Assembly (NCBI GenBank): GCA_031406795.1
Contig: JANOHV010000151.1
Location: 1 to 64,000, forward strand
Direction: 5' to 3'
DNA: 64,000 bases
Origin: DATDCY01 sp031406795 [NCBI: Candidatus Rokuibacteriota bacterium]
GTDB taxonomy: Bacteria; JAUVQV01
Shown here: piece after piece, positions 16,533 through 23,370 of the stretch
Position numbering within the stretch: the first letter of the stretch is position 1
Layout: every line of letters begins with the position of its first letter
Translations under genes and position numbers: made by a program
Notes under the pieces: generated by a model
Told to the model about the DNA's origin: nothing
Seen by the model: only the letters and a program-made list of their open reading frames with translations
The model's database searches: none

Positions 16533-17494
16533 CGCTCCTCCTTGAAGCGCCGGTGCGCCCAGAGGATGAGCAGGAGCACGCCGAAACTCCCCGCCGAGAC
16601 CAGATAGAAGAGACCCTCTCTGAGGTGCAGCTCGGCCGCGAGCCTGAGAAAGCCGAGAAAGCCGGCGACGACGCCCTGGGCGAAGTAATCGGAGCGCCCG
16701 GCGCGGAAGGCCAGCGCGATGGTCGCCGCGGCGAGAGCCGCGAGCGTGGCGAGCCACGCGACGTCGAGGTGCCCGTAGCCCGCGTACGCGCCGGCGACCG
16801 CCGCCCCGAGCAGCAGCAGCAGGCCGAGATTCCCGAATGCGGGTTCGAAGTGCGCCTTGCGCCCGGTGCGTTTGCAAAGGATTCCGAAGCCGAAGAAGAA
16901 CGCGCCGACGACCAGCGCGTTGACGCGGATTGCCGCCTCGTGTTGCCCGAACGGCACGCCGCCCGGGAAGGAAAGCGCGACGCCGCGCCAGGCCGCGAAC
17001 GACGCCAGCGCGAGCGAGAGCACGGCGCGCGAATCGTAGCGGAACGCGAAGGCGAGCTGGAGCAGCGAGAGTACGAAGAGGTGCCAGGGCCAGTTCTGGC
17101 CGAGGAGCTTGTACTGCGTCTCGAAATAGCCGAGATCGGTCCCGATCAGCAGCACACCGAGGAGCAGGACGTAATCGAAGCCGAGCGTCGGCGAGATAAC
17201 CGGGCCCCAGGAGAAGGGCGCCGCGACGTGCACGACATACCAGAGACAGAGCGCGGCGGCGAGCCCGATGCCGGCGCCGATCGTCACCGGGCCGAGCTGC
17301 GCGAGGTTCTCCTTGACCAGAATGCCGGCGCCGGCGGCGGCCATCGTGACCCCGGCCCACAGGGCGAGCTGCAGCTCGACGCGCACCGAAACCAGCTCGC
17401 CCCGCGCGACGCGCCCGAAGAAGCCGGCCTGGACGTCGTTGAGAATGCCCCGCGCCCGCAGATGGCCGATGAACGCAAGCAGGTTGCTGTTCAT
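16529..17494 (-). CDS. DUF2157-like polytopic membrane protein
   Basis: 321 residues. A short soluble N-terminus (HLRARGILNDVQAGFFGRVARG) resembles the DUF2157 head domain, followed by about nine or ten membrane helices and a basic end (HRRFKEER). It is first in a two-gene unit with the coupled gene downstream, together encoding an integral membrane pair of unknown function. It sits on the same strand just after the cytochrome operon but is separated by ~110 bases containing a GC hairpin. Confidence 0.7.
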   Translation of the reverse strand: MNSNLLAFIGHLRARGILNDVQAGFFGRVARGELVSVRVELQLALWAGVTMAAAGAGILVKENLAQLGPVTIGAGIGLAAALCLWYVVHVAAPFSWGPVISPTLGFDYVLLLGVLLIGTDLGYFETQYKLLGQNWPWHLFVLSLLQLAFAFRYDSRAVLSLALASFAAWRGVALSFPGGVPFGQHEAAIRVNALVVGAFFFGFGILCKRTGRKAHFEPAFGNLGLLLLLGAAVAGAYAGYGHLDVAWLATLAALAAATIALAFRAGRSDYFAQGVVAGFLGFLRLAAELHLREGLFYLVSAGSFGVLLLILWAHRRFKEER

Positions 17495-17529
17495 CCGGGC
17501 ATCATAGCATCCCCGGCGCTTGCGGCTTC

Positions 17530-17546
17530 GGCGGGGCGCCCCCGCC
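17530..17546 (-). terminator. GC hairpin after the cytochrome operon
   Basis: GGCGGGG-CGC-CCCCGCC inverted repeat 57 bases past the last cytochrome stop. The same hairpin with flanking sequence occurs at 18922-18938 inside the tail of a pseudogene, so it was copied with the duplicated region. No U-tract follows. Confidence 0.4.
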
Positions 17547-17602
17547 GTGCATTCCCGGCTCGATGTCGAACCGGAGTCTCTTCAATCCCTCCGAAGCCGA
17601 CT

Positions 17603-18874
17603 TCAGATCGGTCCGCCAACCCCGTGACAGAGGGTGATATTGAAGCAACCAGGCGTACCGGGGTTCGACTGGTGGCAGCGGGCGCAGACCGGGGCGTTCG
17701 CCTGGTCTGTCGACTTGTGACGGCTCACGCGCCAGCCGGCGCTGGCGTGCGGGGCACTCCAGCCGTGACAGCCGATATTAACGTGACAGGTCTGGATGGA
17801 CGACCCGCCATCGAGAAAGAGCCCGTGACAGGTCTGGCAATTCGCGAACCCGGGGGAAGCCGCCTTGGCGGCAGCGCCGTGCTGACTCCCGGCCGACCAG
17901 CCTGCGGGGTGGCAGGCGCCGGTGATATGTGCGGCGGTGACGGCGAAACAACTGGGCGTGCCCTTGCCGGCGTGGCAGCCGGCGCATTCGGCGGCCGCGC
18001 TCTGGTTCGTCCGCCGATGCAAGGTGCGCCAGCCCGCGGGGTGGCGACCGCTCCTGACGCCGTGGCAGAGCGTGCTGTTGAAGCAACCGGGCGTGCCGGC
18101 GCTCGATTGGTGGCAGCCGGCGCACGTCGAGGCCTGGCCCTGGTCAGCTTCGGGGTGAGATCGGAGCCAGCCTCCGGGGTGCGGGCTCTTGGCGCCATGG
18201 CAGAGGGTGTTGTTGAAGCAGCCGGGCGCGCCGGGATTCGACCGATGGCAGCCGACGCAGACGGCGGCCTCACCCTGGTCCGTCCGGGGATGGCTTTGCA
18301 GCCAACCCGCGGGGTGGTAGCTTTTCGCTCCATGGCAGAGGGTGTTGTTGAAGCAGCCGGGCGCACCGGCGTTCGTCTGGTGACAGCCGGTGCAGGCGGA
18401 AGCCTGATTCTGGTTCGTCCTGGAATGGCTGCGGAGCCAATCCGCGGGGTGGTCGGACTTGGGCCCGTGGCAGAGACTGTTGTCGAAACAGTTGGGGACC
18501 CGATTGTTGCCCTTGTTGTCGTGGCAGACGGCGCACTCGGCGGCCCTGGAGCGATCCGCCGCGTGCTGCGCACGCCAGTCCGCGCCGGCGGGATGCCCAT
18601 CGGGACCGCCCGGGTGGCAGGCCTGGCCGTCGCGGGAGGTCGAATAGCAGCTGAGCGTCGCGATGCCGCCGCGCAAATCGTCGCCATGGCACTCGGCGCA
18701 CGACGCGGCCCCGGAGTTGCGGTACTCGGCGGAGTGCTTCGGGAAGAAATCCTCCGGGTGTCCCCCATCCGGGTCGAACGGTGCGCCGTGCTTTTTCGAG
18801 CAGCCGACCACGAGCACCGCAAGAAGCGCCCAGCCGATCGTCAGTGCCCGGGAACTCCGCTTTGAATGTGACAT
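17603..18874 (-). CDS. Multihaem c-type cytochrome lipoprotein with alternating CxxCH and CX5CH motifs (paralogue A)
   Basis: 423 residues from ATG 18874 with AGGAGG eight bases upstream. The lipobox LLAVLVVGC is followed by KKHGAPFDPDGGHPEDFF. The body consists of ~45-residue repeats of the form CxGCHQTNAGAPGCFNNTLCH followed by HPAGWLQSH. There are eight canonical CxxCH motifs, six CX5CH motifs such as CFNNTLCH, plus one CX9CH and one CX11CH, so up to 16 haems if all are used. It is probably anchored in the outer membrane as the electron-transfer partner of the barrel encoded upstream. It is a close paralogue of the gene at 20194-21453. The CX5CH spacing is unusual; related Geobacter proteins have a CxxxxCH..CxxCH domain. 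Confidence 0.85.
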   Translation of the reverse strand: MSHSKRSSRALTIGWALLAVLVVGCSKKHGAPFDPDGGHPEDFFPKHSAEYRNSGAASCAECHGDDLRGGIATLSCYSTSRDGQACHPGGPDGHPAGADWRAQHAADRSRAAECAVCHDNKGNNRVPNCFDNSLCHGPKSDHPADWLRSHSRTNQNQASACTGCHQTNAGAPGCFNNTLCHGAKSYHPAGWLQSHPRTDQGEAAVCVGCHRSNPGAPGCFNNTLCHGAKSPHPGGWLRSHPEADQGQASTCAGCHQSSAGTPGCFNSTLCHGVRSGRHPAGWRTLHRRTNQSAAAECAGCHAGKGTPSCFAVTAAHITGACHPAGWSAGSQHGAAAKAASPGFANCQTCHGLFLDGGSSIQTCHVNIGCHGWSAPHASAGWRVSRHKSTDQANAPVCARCHQSNPGTPGCFNITLCHGVGGPI

Positions 18875-18911
18875 ATACAGCACCTCCTGTGTTCTGATGC
18901 CGCGTCGGCGC

Positions 18912-19219
18912 TCAGGGTTTCGGCGGGGCGCCCCCGCCGCGCAAAATCGGGAAAATCACGGAGATGTCCCGGTCTTCGAGCCCGTGCGCGAACGAGAGCG
19001 CGAAGAGCTCCTTCACCGCCGCCGCCGTGAAGAGGGGCCGGTGCAGCGGCGAACGCGTCCTCCTCGCCGCTGACGAACACCGCGAGCTCCCCCGCCGAGA
19101 GGCTCGGCTTTCTCGGGGGTGCGATTCCAGATCAGCAAAGGGTGTCCGGCGGCGGCCAGGCGCCCGGCGACAACGCTGCCGAGGGCGCCGAGCCCGATGA
19201 AACCGATCGTCTCCTTCAT
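18912..19219 (-). pseudogene. Remnant of a 3-hydroxyisobutyrate dehydrogenase-family gene
   Basis: Starting at ATG 19219, the sequence gives a typical NAD-binding N-terminus (IGFIGLGALGSVVAGRLAAA, then WNRTPEKAEPL). It then jumps frame to a mid-protein segment (SAGELAVFVSGEEDAFAA) and again to a C-terminal segment (VKELFALSFAHGLEDRDISV). Most of the ~290-residue enzyme is deleted and the three frames cannot be joined. It lies inside the cytochrome operon between the two paralogous lipoprotein genes and ends in the same GC hairpin seen at 17530. It is a decayed insertion or rearrangement scar. Confidence 0.75.
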
Positions 19220-19286
19220 GCCACGGCCTTTCTCATTCGGGGGCGGAGTGCGCGCCGCGAGCTTCAGCGGCGACGACGCCCTGCCT

Positions 19287-20006
19287 TCACTTGACGATGT
19301 CGTAGAGGAATTTCTTGTTCATGCTCGCGTGGGGATTGTGGCAGAGATAACAGACCCGGCTGCGCGACTTCTCGACGTGATCGAGACTCCCGGGCTGGTC
19401 GTGGCAGGCGCTGCACATCGTCCTGGCGTCGTCGACCGTCAGCGCGGGCCAGCTGGACCCGTGGGGTTCGTGGCAGACAACGCACTTGCCGGCGGCGAGC
19501 GGACCATGAACATAGGGGTAGATCATCGCCAGCTTGCGGTGGCAGGACTTGCAGGTCTCGGACTCCGCATTTACCGCCGGGCGGCGCACGCCGGCATGAC
19601 ACTCGGCGCAGCGACCCTCCAGTACCGGCACGTGGTAGCGGTAGGGGGCCCGTCCCCGGCCACCCGAGCCGTAGATGAAAGTGAGTTTCGCGTCGAGTTC
19701 GCCGACCCGCGCATCCAGGGTGTGGGGTCCCGGACCCGGGGTGAGCTTGGCCGAGAAGGTGTCTCCGAGACGCGTGATGTCGACCACCGGGGCTCCGTCG
19801 AGAAGCAGATTCACGAAACCGGCGCCCGTGGGAATCCGTCCGGCCACGACCACCGTGCCCGCGGGAATGAACGCCCCCGCCGCGGGCATGACGAACTCGA
19901 TCGCCCCGCCGGGCGGCACTGCGGTGTCGGCGGCACGTGAGACCCCGGCGACGACGAAAGCGGCCACCAGAGCGATGGGGGCGAAAACGCGAAAATATAA
20001 ATGCAT
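19287..20006 (-). CDS. Exported five-haem c-type cytochrome with N-terminal Ig-like domain
   Basis: 239 residues from ATG 20006, with no clear ribosome site; an upstream start adding six residues is possible. A signal peptide ends near VSRAA. The N-terminal ~95 residues look like a beta-sandwich (IEFVMPAAGAFIPAGTVVV). The C-terminal part holds five CxxCH motifs: CAECH, CKSCH, CVVCH, CSACH and CYLCH, with the GPLAAGKCVVCHEPHGS pattern of paired-CxxCH domains. It is expected in the periplasm, passing electrons between the inner membrane and the outer-membrane conduit. It is on the same strand as the cytochrome genes either side. Confidence 0.88.
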   Translation of the reverse strand: MHLYFRVFAPIALVAAFVVAGVSRAADTAVPPGGAIEFVMPAAGAFIPAGTVVVAGRIPTGAGFVNLLLDGAPVVDITRLGDTFSAKLTPGPGPHTLDARVGELDAKLTFIYGSGGRGRAPYRYHVPVLEGRCAECHAGVRRPAVNAESETCKSCHRKLAMIYPYVHGPLAAGKCVVCHEPHGSSWPALTVDDARTMCSACHDQPGSLDHVEKSRSRVCYLCHNPHASMNKKFLYDIVK

Positions 20007-20127
20007 ATTCTTATTATAGACCACTGCGGACTATTGATTCGTGCGTTCCGTGACAGCCGGCCGACCGCAGGTCCGAGCGGGTGCTCGGAAGATAAGAATC
20101 CTTGCGCTGCAGTTTCCGGAGCAAACC

Positions 20128-20154
20128 GGAGCCGGGCCGCCATGGCCCGGCTCC
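20128..20154 (-). terminator. Strong hairpin downstream of cytochrome lipoprotein B
   Basis: A perfect 11-bp stem GGAGCCGGGCC/GGCCCGGCTCC with a 5-nt loop lies 40 bases after the stop at 20194. No U-tract is present. It could separate the barrel/lipoprotein genes from the downstream five-haem gene. Confidence 0.5.
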
Positions 20155-20193
20155 GCTCTTCAACCTCTTCGAAGCCGTTTTCAGGTCAATCCG

Positions 20194-21453
20194 TCAATCC
20201 CCGTGACAGAGCGTGCTGTTGAAACAGCCGGGTGTGCCGACGTTCGACTGGTGACATCGGGCGCAGACCGGCGCATTCCCCTGGCTGGTCGTCTGATGTC
20301 GGCCGCCGCCGCCGCGCCAGCCGACGCTGGCGTGCGGGGCGCTCCAGCCGTGACAGCCGACATTGGCGAGACAGGTCTGATTGGCCGATCCGCCATCCAG
20401 CCCAGGCCCGTGACAGGACTGGCAGTTCCCGAATCCAGGGGACAACGCCTTGGCAGCGGCGCCGTGCTGAGTCCCCGCCGACCAGCCCACGGGGTGGCCG
20501 ACACCTGCGCCATGGCAGGCAGAGGCGGTGAAGCAACTGGGCGTGCCCTTTTCAGGGTGACAAGCGGCGCAGCCCGTTGCCGCGCTCTGGGTCGTGCTCT
20601 GGTGTGTGGTGCGCCAGCCCGCGGGGTGCTGCGCGCTTTTCACGCCGTGGCAGAGGGTACTGTTGAAGCAGCCGGGCGTGCCGGCGTTCAATCGGTGGCA
20701 GCCGGCGCAGGTGGAAGCCTGGCCCTGGTCCGTTGCGGAGTGGGATTGCAGCCAGCCCGCAGGGTGCGAACTCTTGGTGCCGTGGCAGAGCGTGTTGTTG
20801 AAACAACCGGGCGCGCCGGCGTTGGTCAGGTGGCAGCCGGCGCAGACGGAAGCCTGGTTCTGGTTCGTTCCCGTGTGGGATTGCAGCCAGCCCGCAGGGT
20901 GCGAACTCTTGGTGCCGTGGCAGAGGGTGTTGTTGAAACAGCCGGGCGTGCCGGCGTTCGTCTGGTGGCAGGCGGCGCAGTTCGAGGCCAGCGACGGGTT
21001 GGTCCCCGCATGGGCGGCTCGCCAACCCGAGGGGTGGCCGGACTTGGGTCCGTGACAGAGGCTGTTGTCAAAGCAGTTGGGGGCCTGGTTGTTGGCTTTG
21101 TTGTCGTGGCAGACGGCGCACTCGGCCGCCTTGGAGGAATCCGCCGAGTGCAGCGCGCGCCAGCCGGCGGGGTGGCCGCCGGGACCGCCCGGGTGACAGC
21201 CCTGGCCGTCGCGGGAGCTCGAATAGCAACTCACCGTCGCGATGCCGCCGAGCAGATCGATCCCATGGCACTCGGCGCATGCCCCGCCACCGGAGTTGCG
21301 GTACTCGGCGGAGTGGTTCGGAAAGAAGTCTTCCGGGTGCCCTCCATCCGGGTCGAACGGTGCGCCGTGCTTCTTCGAGCAGCCGACCACGAGCAGCGCG
21401 AGCAGCGCACAGCCGATCGCAATCGCCCTGGAACTGCGGCTCACTTGTGACAT
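20194..21453 (-). CDS. Multihaem c-type cytochrome lipoprotein with alternating CxxCH and CX5CH motifs (paralogue B)
   Basis: 419 residues from ATG 21453, with GGGAGGTG upstream. The lipobox LLALLVVGC is followed by almost the same mature N-terminus as paralogue A. It has eight CxxCH, seven CX5CH (for example CFDNSLCH, CFNNTLCH, CFTASACH, CLANVGCH) and one CX9CH motif. Repeats such as TNAGTPGCFNNTLCH recur with little change, also at DNA level. The start overlaps the end of the five-haem lipoprotein gene by 13 bases, indicating one operon with that gene and the barrel. It is predicted to be the extracellular or outer-leaflet cytochrome of a porin-cytochrome conduit. Similarity to A extends past the stop codon, so the duplication included 3' flank. 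Confidence 0.87.
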   Translation of the reverse strand: MSQVSRSSRAIAIGCALLALLVVGCSKKHGAPFDPDGGHPEDFFPNHSAEYRNSGGGACAECHGIDLLGGIATVSCYSSSRDGQGCHPGGPGGHPAGWRALHSADSSKAAECAVCHDNKANNQAPNCFDNSLCHGPKSGHPSGWRAAHAGTNPSLASNCAACHQTNAGTPGCFNNTLCHGTKSSHPAGWLQSHTGTNQNQASVCAGCHLTNAGAPGCFNNTLCHGTKSSHPAGWLQSHSATDQGQASTCAGCHRLNAGTPGCFNSTLCHGVKSAQHPAGWRTTHQSTTQSAATGCAACHPEKGTPSCFTASACHGAGVGHPVGWSAGTQHGAAAKALSPGFGNCQSCHGPGLDGGSANQTCLANVGCHGWSAPHASVGWRGGGGRHQTTSQGNAPVCARCHQSNVGTPGCFNSTLCHGD

Positions 21454-21881
21454 ATGCCACACCTCCCCACGTTCTTGCGCCCGTGGCAGGGGAAGCAGGA
21501 GGCCGGATCGAGCTTCCCGTCGGCCCGGTGCTGGGTCAGGTAGTCCCCGCGGTGCGGCGTGCCCGAATCGAAGCGGCCCAGGCGCTTGTCGGAGGGCTTG
21601 ATCTCCTCCTTGTTGCCGTGGCAATCAGCGCAGGACGAAACCTGATGGCACATCTCGCAGGTGCGCTGGTCCCGCAAGGCGACCGCGCCGTGCGATTTCA
21701 TCCACCGCGCGTCGTGATCGGAGGCGGCGCTGTCGGCATCGTGGCAGGAAGTGCAGATCGGCGCGCCCTGCACCTTCTCGGGGTGGACGAAGGCGGCGCT
21801 CTTGGGTCCGGCGCACGCCCCGAGCAGCCCCGCCGCCGTCAACAGCAGCGCGGCCGCGAAGACCATGGTTGATCGGGTCAT
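21441..21881 (-). CDS. Five-haem c-type cytochrome lipoprotein
   Basis: 146 residues from ATG 21881 (a GTG one codon upstream has better spacing to AAAGGAGG). The lipobox is LTAAGLLGAC. Five CxxCH motifs: CTSCH, CEMCH, CADCH, CFPCH and CGICH. The start touches the stop of the barrel gene (TGATG) and the end overlaps the next cytochrome start, so barrel, small cytochrome and large cytochrome are co-translated. This is the size and position expected of the periplasmic-facing cytochrome inserted into an outer-membrane porin. Confidence 0.87.
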   Translation of the reverse strand: MTRSTMVFAAALLLTAAGLLGACAGPKSAAFVHPEKVQGAPICTSCHDADSAASDHDARWMKSHGAVALRDQRTCEMCHQVSSCADCHGNKEEIKPSDKRLGRFDSGTPHRGDYLTQHRADGKLDPASCFPCHGRKNVGRCGICHK

Positions 21882-23149
21882 CACTTGGTGCCTCCTTTCT
21901 TGATCGAGGCGTCGTAACGCCAGAGCACGGCGAGGAGCCCCTTGATTTCACGGTCGAATTCGGGAGTCTCTCCGTACTCGCCCGAGGCCGAAAGCTCGAG
22001 GGACTTGCTCAAGGCGTAGCTCAACCCGAGTTTCCCGGTCGTCGCGATCGTCTCGCCGTTGATTGCGACCCCATACGTCACGTACTCGGCGCCCAAGGAG
22101 AGGTGCACGGGGCCGAAGGCTTTTGTCGCGTGTGCGCTGATCTCCTGGTACCGGTCCTCCTCGGCTTCGCCGTGGACCTGCCGGTAGCCCGCCCCTGCCG
22201 TTGCCCCCGATCTGGCCCAGGAGAGACGCGCGCCGTACGTGCTGCCGTCGCTGCCCCCTTCGTCTGGGGCTCGGAACGCCGCATATTCGCCGGCAATGGT
22301 GAAACCAAGGCCGAGGACGATCTCGACCTCGCCGCCGTACCGGTCGTGCTTCGCGTCTTCGATCGGCAGCAAGGCGCGGTTGAGGGGCTCCTTGAAGTAA
22401 GCGGTGTAGTCGGTGGAGGCCCACGTTGCGGTGAGCCGCACCCGCTTCGCGAACGGGCCGAGAACAAGCCGATAGTCATGACGGGCCCACTTGCTGTCGG
22501 CCACACTGTACAGGGAAGTTCCCGTCAGCTCGACGAGCCGCAGCGGAGCCAGGAAGAGGTCCGAACCGGCCTCTTCGCGCACGTCCTCGCCGTCGTTCTG
22601 CTCCTTGAGGTAGGAGGCTCCCAGACGATAGAGCCCGGCGCGTCCCTGCGAGATGCGGCCGCCGTACAGCAGGTCCTTGGAGCGGCCCCCTTCCTCGACC
22701 TCGACGGGAACCCCGCCGAAGAACGTCACATCGAACCCTGCCGGCAGATCGCTGCCGAGCATCAAACCGTCGAAGACTTCGTGGCGTGCCACCCCTGCGG
22801 TGAGCGAAACCCGCCCCACGCGGGCTTCGGCGTTGCGTTGCGGCGCGCGCCAGCCCAGGAATGCGTACTGCAGCTCGCTGTTGCTCTTGCGCCCCAAAGT
22901 TTCATCAGCCAGGTCGGCCCTGCCCCAGCCGCCGACCCGCAGGTACACGCCCGGCTGCATGAGGTCCTCGGCATTGAGGGTCAGATATTCGTAGGGCAGC
23001 ACATGAGTATTCTCCCCGTCGGTGCCACGCGCGAGAACATAAGTCCGCGACTCGAGCGAGATTTCCGTTGCCGTCGCCGGGGGCGCGCCGACAGCCAGCG
23101 CGGCTCCCAGAAGGGCGAGTGCGGAAAAAGCTGTGACAATCTTCACCAT
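21881..23149 (-). CDS. Outer-membrane beta-barrel of a porin-cytochrome conduit
   Basis: 422 residues from ATG 23149; AAAGGAGGTC is very close, so the adjoining GTG at 23146 could be used. A signal peptide ends at about PPATA. The rest alternates polar and hydrophobic residues in amphipathic strands with aromatic girdles (GLYRLGASYLKE, YRLVLGPFAKRVRLTATWAS, LSLGAEYVTYGVAI) and no haem motif. It is first in the cytochrome operon, as are the barrel genes in porin-cytochrome complexes of Geobacter. It should form the sheath through which the cytochromes carry electrons across the outer membrane. No recognisable similarity to MtrB/OmbB could be judged by eye, so the family may be distinct. Confidence 0.78.
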   Translation of the reverse strand: MVKIVTAFSALALLGAALAVGAPPATATEISLESRTYVLARGTDGENTHVLPYEYLTLNAEDLMQPGVYLRVGGWGRADLADETLGRKSNSELQYAFLGWRAPQRNAEARVGRVSLTAGVARHEVFDGLMLGSDLPAGFDVTFFGGVPVEVEEGGRSKDLLYGGRISQGRAGLYRLGASYLKEQNDGEDVREEAGSDLFLAPLRLVELTGTSLYSVADSKWARHDYRLVLGPFAKRVRLTATWASTDYTAYFKEPLNRALLPIEDAKHDRYGGEVEIVLGLGFTIAGEYAAFRAPDEGGSDGSTYGARLSWARSGATAGAGYRQVHGEAEEDRYQEISAHATKAFGPVHLSLGAEYVTYGVAINGETIATTGKLGLSYALSKSLELSASGEYGETPEFDREIKGLLAVLWRYDASIKKGGTK

Positions 23150-23298
23150 GACCTCCTTTCGGTGCAATCCTGCGTGGTTGAAAAATCCGACATCAGACTT
23201 CGTCCTACGGGAGAAACAATACGCCCTCCCGAAACAATAGCAACCCTGGGTGTCAATTTTCCCATACGCATAGCCTAGTCACGGCGTCGGGAATGCAC

Positions 23299-23314
23299 TG
23301 TGACGCAAATCACT
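23299..23314. promoter_or_regulatory. CRP/FNR-type palindrome upstream of the cytochrome operon
   Basis: TGTGACGCAAATCACT matches TGTGA-N6-TCACA in all but the last base and lies 150 bases upstream of the barrel gene, between it and the end of purL. It could be bound by a Crp/Fnr-family regulator. Confidence 0.4.
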
Positions 23315-23370
23315 CAGACTGTTCCCGCTCTCGAACGTGACGTCGTGCCGAGGCAGGCGCGTCGTTGATC

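Noticed and set aside
16520-18865. A 781-residue plus-strand open frame over the membrane and cytochrome genes
   Set aside because: Low-complexity repeats in it simply mirror the cytochrome repeats on the opposite strand.
17740-21100. Regularly spaced DNA repeats that could suggest a CRISPR array
   Set aside because: The repeats are ~135 bases apart, in frame, and encode the haem-motif units of the two lipoproteins; there are no unique spacers of uniform length.
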